A stretch of 64,000 bases of DNA, taken from positions 744,001-808,000 of the forward strand of contig NZ_CP157969.1 of the NCBI RefSeq assembly GCF_040215725.1, in the 5' to 3' direction. The translations under genes were made by a program, and so were the position numbers. Position 1 is the stretch's first letter. Every line of letters begins with the position of its first letter. Of this stretch, positions 1 through 8,243 are shown piece after piece. The notes beneath the pieces were generated by a model. That model made no database searches. It worked only from the letters and a program-made list of their open reading frames with translations, and had not been told where the DNA came from. This DNA is from Rhizobium sp. ZPR4 (lineage in GTDB: Bacteria; Pseudomonadota; Alphaproteobacteria; Rhizobiales; Rhizobiaceae).

Positions 1-562
1 TGAATAGCACCCTTACAATTTTGTAATGCGCGTTTTGGGACAGTCGCGCCATTCGAAGAGCCCGTTCTTGAGAAATTCGAACGCAGCTGACATCGGCATT
101 AAACTGGATAGGCTAGGCGCAACGGATCATATTTGTTGCGCATCTCTGCCCATCGTTCCAACCGGCTCGCAAGTCGGAGCTCGGGCATAGCGCCGAACGA
201 CCGCAAGCTCTGTGGAGATTTTATTTGTTCGGGATATCGTCTGATTGACAAATTCGAGCGGAAAACTCATCCAAAAAGCCTATCGGATCGCTCATCCGGA
301 ACAGGCTTTGCGCCTATTCTAGGGGCAAAATCGCGGCTTGCGGCACATTGCCTTCCGGTCCCTCGGAAGGCTTAATCGGCACTGTATGACTCATGGAAGC
401 TAACGCCGATATAGCTTCGCATTCCAAAAATTTCATTGGGAAATCTGATATTTAGACATCACCGAATTTAGGCATGAAGTGCGAAGCATTTCGTCTGTCT
501 TGCGCAATATAGCACGCTAAGTGGACCGATTAGTCAAGAAAATTGTCGGTCAACAATATCGT
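1..562. other. Leading stretch with no supported gene
   Basis: No convincing gene is seen here. The one open frame of about 80 codons on the + strand is rich in Arg and Ser, has no recognisable domain and no ribosome binding site, so it is not called. The stretch lies downstream of the HIT gene, which reads leftward, and could hold its 3' untranslated region and the promoter of a gene outside the window. Confidence 0.5.
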
Positions 563-1057
563 TCAAATGGCCTGGAGACTGAGATGCATCGTCTGGCGCA
601 GCAGCTCAATGGCCTCGGGAACGGTCGGCCCTTCGATCGGAGGCGGCTGAAGACGTTCGCAGAATTCGCGCCAGACGAACAGGGTCAGTTCGGCGCCGTC
701 CGTTTCGGTTTCCCCCTCCCCTTCGGCAAATTGTCCGAGGGCGCGATACCGGACATCTTGCCAGAACAGCGTCTCCACCCAATCGTAGATAGGAATGACA
801 TGGAAGTGAAAGGCGAGTCCGGAAACATGACCATATCGACCGATATAGACGCGTGGAGCGCCCAGCTCCTGTTTCAGCACTGCTTGAGACAGCGCCAGCA
901 GGGGACCGATCTCCCGCAAGGTGTCATCGGGTAAATCGAAGAGGTCATTGGCGGATGTCTTGGACGCTATGATGAGGTAGCCGGGGAGGGCCGAATTTGC
1001 CCGGTGGTTTACAAGCCATTTTTCGGTCTCGGCGATAAAAAATTGTGAAGCAGCCAT
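563..1057 (-). CDS. HIT (histidine triad) family protein
   Basis: A 164-residue protein of the HIT nucleotide-binding superfamily, whose members hydrolyse or transfer nucleoside monophosphates from phosphoramidates or dinucleotides. The signature is near residues 80-89 (GLAFHFHVIP). Aligned to the usual H-x-H-x-H-x-x motif, the first His is Ala82, while the presumed nucleophile His84 and the third His86 are kept. The acidic loop after the motif and a C-terminal helix complete a single-domain protein of normal HIT length. The ATG at 1057 is the first start in frame. It stands alone; the substrate cannot be told from sequence. Confidence 0.8.
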   Translation of the reverse strand: MAASQFFIAETEKWLVNHRANSALPGYLIIASKTSANDLFDLPDDTLREIGPLLALSQAVLKQELGAPRVYIGRYGHVSGLAFHFHVIPIYDWVETLFWQDVRYRALGQFAEGEGETETDGAELTLFVWREFCERLQPPPIEGPTVPEAIELLRQTMHLSLQAI

Positions 1058-1239
1058 CGTTTTCTACTCTTGATTCCGATAATTGTTCGTCGGCTACATT
1101 TGCTCTCAGCCAGGCGGAAATGACATCGCTCAGCGCCAGTGAGCCGAGGTCATGCCGGCTTTTCGATGGCCCGATCTGAGGGGCAAGCACATCGGTTCCC
1201 CATTAACAATGAGACTTATCCAATTCCCGTCAAGCTGGC

Positions 1240-1618
1240 AGCGGCAGCGAAAAAAGATTGCCGTGGTGAGGTGGTTGCGGATTGCCCATTGCGTCGCCAG
1301 AATATGCCAGAGTTTGTCGGCGAGCAGCGCCCAGCGGCAACCGAGCATGGCGGCAACGGCAGGAAAGATCAATGAAGGCACGATGAGCTGCAGCATGATA
1401 TCGCCCTCGGTGGTAGCAAATCGCGGGAAGATGGATCACGCCGATCATGATTCTGCTTTGATCTTCGTCAGATCGGGAGCTGGTGAAGGCCAAGTGAGAA
1501 GGCCGAGATAGATCGGATACGGGATGGAATTCGCCGTAATCAGCGCGGCATTCGGACCTAGCAGCGGGACGAGTGCTACCGTTACTGCGGCGAGAGCTGC
1601 GTATAATTCGAGCGACAT
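1240..1618 (-). pseudogene. Decayed LysE/RhtB-family exporter
   Basis: This is a remnant of an amino-acid exporter. Reading leftward from an ATG at 1618, the start MSLELYAALAAVT followed by LGPNAALITANS is the typical LysE/RhtB N-terminus. The frame then jumps directly to IYLGLLTW and DLTKIKAES, which normally lie about 50 residues further on. Two in-frame stops follow, at 1445-1447 and 1436-1438. The same frame continues with FPRFATTEGDIMLQL, then RWALLADKLWHILA and AIRNHL, which match the family C-terminus. So at least two internal deletions and two nonsense codons are seen. The family match is from recall of typical LysE sequences. Confidence 0.8.
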
Positions 1619-1766
1619 GCGGAACTCACTTGAGGTGAAAGTAGCTGCAAGGGCGACATCGGCAAGCGACGATCTTCGCGCATGGGCTAGGGCGAGGTTC
1701 AGCACCCGATCGCGAGTGCCTATTCGCGGCCGGAAGCCGGCCTAGCAGCTTTCGGCGTTCGCCGCC

Positions 1767-1790
1767 AAACCCTGACAGTTGTCAGGGTTT
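1767..1790. promoter_or_regulatory. Palindrome copy 1 (operator candidate)
   Basis: Perfect inverted repeat with 11-bp arms, AAACCCTGACA and TGTCAGGGTTT, separated by GT. A second copy with the same core is at 1894-1927. It lies about 150 bp upstream of the LysE remnant. The near-continuous symmetry with a 2-bp centre fits a homodimeric repressor site, such as TetR-type, better than a terminator. The cognate regulator is not identified. Confidence 0.55.
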
Positions 1791-1893
1791 TCTAAGCCGC
1801 GGATGTTGGGGAGTTGGCCTCAAGAGATTTGCACTGCGTGCGAGGGCCGGCGGAAAGGTAATATGTAGCTGTGCCACCCCTCCAATAAGGTTG

Positions 1894-1927
1894 GATCAAA
1901 ACCCTGACAGTTGTCAGGGTTTTGATC
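1894..1927. promoter_or_regulatory. Palindrome copy 2 with extended 16-bp arms
   Basis: Perfect inverted repeat: arms GATCAAAACCCTGACA and its exact complement TGTCAGGGTTTTGATC around a central GT. The inner 24 bp are identical to the copy at 1767-1790. A rightward terminator role is possible because the right arm contains TTTT, but the 2-nt loop is too short without opening the stem top. Confidence 0.55.
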
Positions 1928-2001
1928 TCGATGGATTCCATCACAGCATCGGGATCACGGGATGGATTGTGGTAGCTGTTAGTGTGGGCCGTCGCTTCCT
2001 T

Positions 2002-2040
2002 CCCGGTCGGAGCTTCTGCCGTATTGAAGCTCCGACCGGG
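2002..2040 (-). terminator. Hairpin terminator after the emrAB operon
   Basis: A 15-bp perfect stem (CCCGGTCGGAGCTTC against its complement) with a 9-nt loop sits 12 bp past the emrB stop codon. No U-run follows on the minus strand, so it may act as a 3'-end stabiliser or a weak intrinsic terminator. Confidence 0.65.
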
Positions 2041-2052
2041 GATGGCAGTCCG

Positions 2053-3636
2053 TCAGTGCCCCATGGATGCCTTCTTGCCAAGCGTTACGTTGCGCAGCGT
2101 CAGGGCGAGAGGGATGGCGGCGAGCGAGATCAGCGTCAGAACCCAGAACGCATCGATGTAGGAGAGAAACGAAGCCTGGCTCTGTATTTGCTGATTGATC
2201 CAGGCGAGCGCCTGTTGCTGAGACGTCAGAAGTGAGCTTCCTTGCGCCATGAAATAGTTGCTCAATTGACCGTAGGTGTCCTGATAGGCGCCGTTCGATG
2301 GGATGACATGTTCGACCAGGCGGCTTTGGTGGAACTGTTCGCGATGGGCGATGATGTTCGATATCAAAGACACGCCGATCGACCCGCCGGTGTTGCGAGC
2401 GGCGTTCAGCAGGGCAGAGGCCTGGTCGGTCTTGCTGGGAGGAATGCCGTCATAGGAAGCCGAGGTAATGGGCAGGAAGATGAACGGCAGGCCGATCCCC
2501 TGCAGCATGCGGGCCTCGGCGAGATACCAAAAGCCGACACCGGCATAGACGCTGGTCACCTGGTACATGGAGAAGGCAACGAAGCCGGCACCGATCGCAA
2601 TCAGATATTTCGGCTGCACTTTCGATGACAGGAAGCCGACCACGAACATCATGACCATGGTCACCACGCCACCGGGAGACAGCATCAGCCCCGCCCAAGT
2701 TGCGGTGTAGCCGAGATTCTGCTGAACCAGCTGCGGTAGGTATTGCGTCGTGGCGAGCAGCAGCGCGCCCGTTGCCATCATCACCAGAAAGCAGGTGCCG
2801 AACTGGCGGCTGACCAGCATTCTGATGTCGACCGCGGGATTCTTGTGCTTCAGTTCCCAGGGGATCATCAGCAGGAAAGCCAGCGCACAGATCACGGCCG
2901 CCGCGACGATGAAGCTGGAGCCGAACCAATCGTCTTCCAGACCTCGGTCGAGCATCAGCTCCAGCATTCCGAGAAAGGTGGCGACGAGCCCGAATCCGAT
3001 CCAATCGAAGCCGGGTTCCTGGCTACGCTTCTGGGCACGCTCCTGGGCGGCGTCTGCCGGTTCCTTGATCAGCATGGCAACGGCGGCAAGCGTCAGAATG
3101 CCGACGGGACCGTTGATCAGGAAGCACCAGTGCCAGGAGAAATTATCCGAAAGCCAGCCGCCCAATGTCGGTCCCACGACAGGGGCAACGACGACCGCCA
3201 CGCCGAACAGGGCAAAGCCCTGCCCGCGCTTTTCAGGCGGAAAGCTGTCGGCGAGAATGGATTGCGCCACCGGCACCATGCCGCCGCCGCCGATGCCCTG
3301 CAGGATCCGGGCAAGCAGCAGGAATTGCAGATTGGGCGCAAAGCCGCACATGACGGAGCTGATGGTAAAAAGCGCGAGGCAGCTGAGAAAGAAAGTCCTG
3401 CGTCCGAGAATACGCACGAGATAGCTCGTGGCCGTCACAATCACGGCGTTGGAAACGAGGTAGGTGGTGACGACCCAGGACGCTTCGTCCTGGCTGACAC
3501 CAAGGCCGCCGGAAATATAGTTCAAGGCGACGTTGGCGATGGTTGTGTCGAGCACTTCCATGAAGCTGGCAAGCGCGACGACGATCGCAATGATCCAGGG
3601 GTTTGCCACCGATCTGGCGGCAGCGTTCGTGCTCAC
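2053..3636 (-). CDS. emrB: EmrB-type DHA2 multidrug efflux permease
   Basis: A 14-helix MFS transporter of the DHA2 (EmrB/QacA) family, about 527 residues. The N-terminus carries the family motif LDTTIANVAL in helix 1, and motif-C-like Gly/Pro-rich stretches (VVVAPVVGPTLGG) follow in helix 5. It would pump amphipathic compounds out through the EmrA adaptor and an outer-membrane channel. The start is placed at GTG 3636 because it overlaps the emrA stop as GTGA and has GAGGAA six bases upstream; a GTG at 3660 is the alternative. Close known relatives by arrangement are the rhizobial RmrAB and EmrAB pumps for plant flavonoids and phytoalexins; that substrate is an inference. Confidence 0.9.
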   Translation of the reverse strand: MSTNAAARSVANPWIIAIVVALASFMEVLDTTIANVALNYISGGLGVSQDEASWVVTTYLVSNAVIVTATSYLVRILGRRTFFLSCLALFTISSVMCGFAPNLQFLLLARILQGIGGGGMVPVAQSILADSFPPEKRGQGFALFGVAVVVAPVVGPTLGGWLSDNFSWHWCFLINGPVGILTLAAVAMLIKEPADAAQERAQKRSQEPGFDWIGFGLVATFLGMLELMLDRGLEDDWFGSSFIVAAAVICALAFLLMIPWELKHKNPAVDIRMLVSRQFGTCFLVMMATGALLLATTQYLPQLVQQNLGYTATWAGLMLSPGGVVTMVMMFVVGFLSSKVQPKYLIAIGAGFVAFSMYQVTSVYAGVGFWYLAEARMLQGIGLPFIFLPITSASYDGIPPSKTDQASALLNAARNTGGSIGVSLISNIIAHREQFHQSRLVEHVIPSNGAYQDTYGQLSNYFMAQGSSLLTSQQQALAWINQQIQSQASFLSYIDAFWVLTLISLAAIPLALTLRNVTLGKKASMGH

Positions 3637-4892
3637 AACACGTTCCTCAAGCTTTCCCACAGGGAGGGGCTGGCATCGGTCCGCACTGTCGGGACGACGG
3701 ACATGCCCGGCCCCAACGCGACATCGCTTGGCACATCATCAAGCTCGATCTTCACCGGCACACGCTGGACGATCTTCACATAGTTGCCAGTCGCGTTTTC
3801 TGCCGGCAGCAGCGAAAACGCCGTTCCCGATCCCGGCTGCACGCTTGCGACATGGCCATAGATCGCGCGGCCGCCATAGGCGTCGATGGTCAGTGTTACC
3901 GGCTGGCCCGGACGCATGTGATCGAGCTGGGTTTCTTTGAAGTTGGCGGTTACCCAGAGCTTGTCCGGCACGAACATGGCCAGATTCGTGCCCGCCTGCA
4001 CATATTCGCCGTCGCCGGCCGACAGTTGCACTACCCGACCCGGCTGCGCCGCCGTCATCGTCGTGTAGGAGAAATTGAGCTTGGCCTGGTCGAGCTGTGC
4101 CTGATCTTGCTTGAGAGTGGCCTGAACGTTGGCGATCTGGAAGTCATAGGCGTCAAGCTGACGCTGCGCAGCGGTCAGCGAGGCTTGATCGGTGTTCAGG
4201 GCAGCCTGTTGCTGGTGCAATTGCGAGGTATATTGCTGCGCCTCCTGAAGAGTGCCGGAGCCGCTTTTCACCAGTCCCTGATAGCGGTCGTTTTGCTGCT
4301 GGGCGAAGACGAGATTGGCTTGGGCCTGCGCGACCTGGGCCTTGGTTTCTTCCACATTCGCTTCCTGAACCCGCTTCTGCGCCTCGGTGTTCTGGATATT
4401 GGCATTTGCGGCAGTGACCTGGGCCTGCGTCTGCTCCAGAGCTGTTTGATAGTCGCGATCGTCGATACGGGCGATCACCTCGCCGCCCATGATGTGCTGG
4501 TTGTCGGTGACGGGGACGGAAGAAATGTAACCGGCTACTCGCGAGGTGATGGCATATTGCCGCGCAGCGATGAAGGCATCATCGGTGCTTTCATAATGCG
4601 AAGCGTTGTCCCAGTAGATAAAGGTTACCACCGCTGCTGCAGCGAGCGCGCTTCCGCCGATCAGGAGCATCCGCAGGCGTCCGGAGGGGCCGCCCGCCAC
4701 ATCCTTCTGGCCAGCATCGTCCAGCGCTTCGGCGCTTTCTTCGAGGATTCGCGTTTGATCGCCGGGTTGTGGCGCTTCTGCTCTTTCCTGTGGGGCCGAG
4801 AGGCCACTTTGCTCATGATTTATCTTGGCGCCGGCCATCTTCGGCTCCAGCACAATCAATTTTCCGAGAGTCTCATCCTGAGGCGTGCTCAT
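3633..4892 (-). CDS. emrA: EmrA/HlyD-type membrane fusion protein
   Basis: A 419-residue periplasmic adaptor. A cytoplasmic tail of about 80 residues precedes one membrane helix (LLIGGSALAAAAVVTFIYW). The HlyD barrel-sandwich half motif follows, then a long Ala/Gln/Glu-rich coiled coil, the second lipoyl half (AAQPGRVVQLSAGDGEYV) and a beta-barrel. It bridges EmrB to an outer-membrane channel not encoded here. It is first in the emrAB operon, and the divergent TetR gene across a 144-bp gap is its likely repressor. Confidence 0.92.
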   Translation of the reverse strand: MSTPQDETLGKLIVLEPKMAGAKINHEQSGLSAPQERAEAPQPGDQTRILEESAEALDDAGQKDVAGGPSGRLRMLLIGGSALAAAAVVTFIYWDNASHYESTDDAFIAARQYAITSRVAGYISSVPVTDNQHIMGGEVIARIDDRDYQTALEQTQAQVTAANANIQNTEAQKRVQEANVEETKAQVAQAQANLVFAQQQNDRYQGLVKSGSGTLQEAQQYTSQLHQQQAALNTDQASLTAAQRQLDAYDFQIANVQATLKQDQAQLDQAKLNFSYTTMTAAQPGRVVQLSAGDGEYVQAGTNLAMFVPDKLWVTANFKETQLDHMRPGQPVTLTIDAYGGRAIYGHVASVQPGSGTAFSLLPAENATGNYVKIVQRVPVKIELDDVPSDVALGPGMSVVPTVRTDASPSLWESLRNVL

Positions 4893-4915
4893 CTTCTACC
4901 TCTTCTGTCACAAGG

Positions 4916-4947
4916 ATTTAAATTGAAACGAAACGTTCAATTTAAAT
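4916..4947. promoter_or_regulatory. Candidate TetR operator in the emrA-tetR gap
   Basis: Perfect 12-bp inverted repeat, ATTTAAATTGAA and TTCAATTTAAAT, around the 8-bp spacer ACGAAACG. It begins 24 bp upstream of the emrA start codon and sits between two divergent genes, where a TetR-family dimer would block both promoters. Confidence 0.65.
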
Positions 4948-5036
4948 ATTGACGTAGAACTGATCAGGGTGTTAGTCAAGGGCTGCAGAGGGTGCTAAAC
5001 CGCGTCCAAGCCAATCAAAAAGCAGTGAGGTCCGTC

Positions 5037-5729
5037 ATGCCGCGAGAAATGGCAAAACCCCAAATTACACCGGCAAAGACAAATGCAACGCGACGTGGTC
5101 GTCCGCCGCGGGAGAGAGCAGGCGAGGTCGAGGACAGAATTCTGCAGGCTGCCCTTCAGGTCTTCATCACGCGCGGCTATGAGGGCGCAAGCATTGACGA
5201 GATTGCCGAAGTCGCGAGAGCCGGCAAGCCGAGCATCTATGCGCGCTTCACCAACAAGGAGACCCTGTTCAGAGAAGTCGTCATCCGCTGGGCGCAGAGA
5301 TCAGGCGAGATGGTGGCTTCCGCGACATCCGGCAGCATTCTTGAACGCTTCCAATCCGCAGGTGTCTTAATCGTCCAGCGCGCCATCAGGACGGAGACTA
5401 TCGGGCTTATACGCAGCGTGATCGGCGAGGCGACACGTCATCCGGATCTCGCAACGACGATCCACTATGCCATGCGGGCGCATGGAACGGCTACCGCGAT
5501 GAAGCTTGTGGCAGAATTGGCGGAGGCCGAAGAGCTCAGGTCACTGGCTGCCTTCGCGCCGGCTAACCTTGAAGCCACGACTCGATACTTCATCGATCTG
5601 GTGCTGCTGCCGATGATGATATCTTCATTGTTTCACGCCGATCTGACACCGGTAAAGGAGCAGATGGAGAACCATGCGCGCGAGGCAGCTGCTTTTTTCC
5701 TGCGCGGCTGCGGCTATAGCACCGTCTGA
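5037..5729 (+). CDS. TetR/AcrR-family repressor, divergent to emrAB
   Basis: About 230 residues. An N-terminal basic tail (RRGRPPRERAG) precedes a canonical TetR helix-turn-helix: ILQAALQVFITRGYEGASID, then GKPSIYARFTNKETLF. The C-terminal ligand domain resembles the AcrR/AefR-type C-terminal family. The frame extends to a GTG at 4992, but ATG 5037 fits the position of the basic tail better. It probably represses emrAB and itself through the palindrome at 4916-4947 and releases DNA on binding a pump substrate, as in rhizobial EmrR/RmrR; the ligand is unknown. Confidence 0.88.
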   Translation: MPREMAKPQITPAKTNATRRGRPPRERAGEVEDRILQAALQVFITRGYEGASIDEIAEVARAGKPSIYARFTNKETLFREVVIRWAQRSGEMVASATSGSILERFQSAGVLIVQRAIRTETIGLIRSVIGEATRHPDLATTIHYAMRAHGTATAMKLVAELAEAEELRSLAAFAPANLEATTRYFIDLVLLPMMISSLFHADLTPVKEQMENHAREAAAFFLRGCGYSTV

Positions 5730-5771
5730 CTGTCGCGATCTTCGCGGACATGGTCACAGCGACCCGAATCC

Positions 5772-7493
5772 TCAGTATGCGGCGAGCAGGTTCGACCCGA
5801 AATCCGGTTCGACGCCCAGCAGCGGCGCGGCGCGGCCGATGATATCGTGGACCATGGGTGCTGCCGTTTCGGCAGCAAGATTGAGGTTGTGCACGCCCGT
5901 CAGCGGCTGGTCGATGAAGGCCAGCACCACGTATTTCGGGTTATTCATTGGGAACGCCGCCAGGAACGAATTGAAACTGAGCTTGTGCGAATAAACGCCG
6001 TGAATGACCTTGTTTGCGGTGCCGGTCTTCCCGCCGACATGATAGCCGGGGACGTCGGCGGCTCTGCCGGTACCCTGCTCGCCATTGAGACGGAAGAGGT
6101 AGCGGATCGTGTCGCTGGTGCTCTTCTTGACGATCATCGTTTCGGTCTTTTCCGCCTCTTCCTGTGTGCGCGGAAGGAAGGAAGGCTCGATCAGCTTGCC
6201 GCCGTCAATGAGAGCTGCGCCGGCGACGGCGGTCTGCATCGGCGTAGTGGCGACGCCGTGGCCGAAGGCTATGGTTATGGAGTTGAGCTTCTTCCAGACT
6301 TTTGGCTGGCTGGGCGCTTTCACCTCGGGCAGTTCCGTCTGCATCTTCGTCAATAGCCCGAAGCGGGTCAGATAGGACTTCTGGATAGTCATGCCCACCT
6401 TGTCCATCATCTTGGCTGTGCCGATGTTGGACGAATAGCGGAAGATTTCCGGGATAGACAGAACACGCCGCGGCACGTCGCGGTCATCATGGATGGTGAA
6501 GCCGCCATAATGCAGGGGAGCGCTGGCGTCGAAAGTGTCCGTCAGCTTGACCATGCCCGTGTCGATGGCCATCGCGATCGAGAAGGTCTTGAACACCGAG
6601 CCCATTTCGTCGGTGCCGTTCGACATGCGATTCAGCCAGCCTTTGACATCCCCCTGCGGATCGTTCGGGTCGAAATCCGGGGCCGAGGCCATGGCCAGCA
6701 CTTCGCCGGTGTGGATGTCGAGGATGACGGCGCCGGCCGCCTGACTCTGGTAGCGGCCGATCGCGTCCGACACCACGTCGTGAACGACGCTCTGTACACG
6801 CAGGTCGATCGACAGTCGCACCGGCTCCAGCTGGTCGCGGCTCGTCAGGCCCGTGGAAGCGAGATCCGACAGGCCCTGCATGTCGAGATATTTCTCCATC
6901 CCGGCGACGCCGTGATTGTCGATATCGACATAGCCGAGAATATGCGCGGCGGTGCGCCCTCCCGGATAGAAGCGCTTGACCTCAGGCCGAAACCCGATCG
7001 CCGGGATGCCGAGCGCCAGGATCTCGCTCTGTTCCTTCGGCGTCAGCTGCCGACGCAGCCAGGCAAAATGCGAGCGGCGGTCGGAAAGCTTTTTATAGAG
7101 TGACTTGCGGTCGATATCGGGAAAGATCGAGGCGATTTTCTCCACAGCCTCGTCCGGATCGACCACGCGGTTGGGCTCGGCAAACATCGAGACGGTACGG
7201 ATATCGGTCGCAAGCAATTCGCCGTTTCTGTCGACGATATCCGGCCGCGCGGCGCTGATATGATCCGGCGGAATCGCCGACGTGTCGGTCCTCGGCTCCA
7301 TATCGAAATAGGTAAGCCTAGCGAAGATCGCCACATAGCAGACCACCAGCCCACCTGCGAGCATCATGATGCGGGCTTTGGCGAGCTTGGCTTTACCGGT
7401 GGCACGCACCGGCGGTCGCTCGCGTCCCCCTGGACCGAAGGTGATTCTGATGAGGCGACCGCTATTTGCGCTGAGGGCGTGGATGATCGACAT
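5772..7493 (-). CDS. Penicillin-binding protein, FtsI/PBP2-type transpeptidase
   Basis: A 573-residue class B penicillin-binding protein that cross-links peptidoglycan in the periplasm. A basic cytoplasmic tail and one membrane anchor (about residues 41-60) lead into the dimerisation domain (PDIVDRNGELLATDI). The transpeptidase domain has all three active-site motifs: S299-V-F-K302, S354-S-N356 and K489-T-G491. Length and motif spacing fit FtsI. It is not in a dcw cell-wall cluster: neighbours are the TetR gene and the methylamine genes, so it is probably a second FtsI-like enzyme rather than the main divisome protein. Confidence 0.9.
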   Translation of the reverse strand: MSIIHALSANSGRLIRITFGPGGRERPPVRATGKAKLAKARIMMLAGGLVVCYVAIFARLTYFDMEPRTDTSAIPPDHISAARPDIVDRNGELLATDIRTVSMFAEPNRVVDPDEAVEKIASIFPDIDRKSLYKKLSDRRSHFAWLRRQLTPKEQSEILALGIPAIGFRPEVKRFYPGGRTAAHILGYVDIDNHGVAGMEKYLDMQGLSDLASTGLTSRDQLEPVRLSIDLRVQSVVHDVVSDAIGRYQSQAAGAVILDIHTGEVLAMASAPDFDPNDPQGDVKGWLNRMSNGTDEMGSVFKTFSIAMAIDTGMVKLTDTFDASAPLHYGGFTIHDDRDVPRRVLSIPEIFRYSSNIGTAKMMDKVGMTIQKSYLTRFGLLTKMQTELPEVKAPSQPKVWKKLNSITIAFGHGVATTPMQTAVAGAALIDGGKLIEPSFLPRTQEEAEKTETMIVKKSTSDTIRYLFRLNGEQGTGRAADVPGYHVGGKTGTANKVIHGVYSHKLSFNSFLAAFPMNNPKYVVLAFIDQPLTGVHNLNLAAETAAPMVHDIIGRAAPLLGVEPDFGSNLLAAY

Positions 7494-7676
7494 GAACGAT
7501 TATTCGCAAAAACTGGGAAGGCGGATTTGCCTCTCGATTAACAATCTTTAAACGCAAGATGGTTAACAGGAGTCTAATTATAAGTTCTTCTTACTAACGT
7601 TGTGCTTGAAGGCGCGCCTCGCGCTTTGCGCGCATAGCAGCTGCAGGCGAGGTGGCCTTGCCGGAATATGCCTGCG

Positions 7677-8243
7677 TCAGGATTCCTTGGATGCGGCTCG
7701 GAGCGTGAGCTGCTCGGCACCCTGAGATCGAGCCAGAGCCTCAAGCTCCTCATAAAGCGATTCCGCAAAGCTGCGCAGCACGGTCAGCTCGAAATCGTTC
7801 ATACCGATGCGCGTGAGCTGCACAGAGATATGACCGAAAAGCGTCATGGCACTGCCTCCTTCCGGGAAGCTCGATGGATGCAGGTCGACCGCCGTGCCTT
7901 TGTTGAGCATCCGGGCAGCGTTCAGGCCGGAAACGAGGATACGGATACGGCCGTGGCTTTGGTCGCAGATGAAGGCGCGGCCTGTCAGGGCGTCGGCAAG
8001 CGCCTGTCTTTGGGATTCAGCGAGCTGCTCATTGCCGGCGATGAACCATTGCCGGTATCCCGCTGGGCGTACGGAACTTTGCCTAAGGCCGGCCGCCAGA
8101 AGATGGGTGACAATCTCTTCGCTCGTGGTCGCGCCCATCACATGCAGAAGGTGACCTTCGGGCTGGGCCTCCAGCCGGATGGTTCCGCCCTGCAAAACGG
8201 CCTTGCCGGCAAGCACCGGCTTCGATGTCGGCAAATCAGGCAT
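7677..8243 (-). CDS. mgdD: N-methylglutamate dehydrogenase subunit D (sarcosine oxidase gamma-like)
   Basis: A 188-residue protein of the heterotetrameric sarcosine oxidase gamma family (SoxG), which resembles the folate-binding GcvT fold and supports the alpha subunit. Visible features are the Gly-rich start and the stretch TLFGHISVQLTRIG near the C-terminus. It is last of a four-gene operon in the order beta-delta-alpha-gamma and overlaps the alpha gene by 8 bp. In isolation it would be labelled soxG; the flanking gmaS and mgsABC genes favour an NMG dehydrogenase role. Confidence 0.82.
   Translation of the reverse strand: MPDLPTSKPVLAGKAVLQGGTIRLEAQPEGHLLHVMGATTSEEIVTHLLAAGLRQSSVRPAGYRQWFIAGNEQLAESQRQALADALTGRAFICDQSHGRIRILVSGLNAARMLNKGTAVDLHPSSFPEGGSAMTLFGHISVQLTRIGMNDFELTVLRSFAESLYEELEALARSQGAEQLTLRAASKES

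Noticed and set aside
133..375. 80-codon open frame on the + strand
   Set aside because: No ribosome site, biased composition, no homology that I recognise.
1728..1742. Short GGCCGG-AAG-CCGGCC hairpin
   Set aside because: Only 6 bp and in GC-rich sequence; no tail and no gene ends here.
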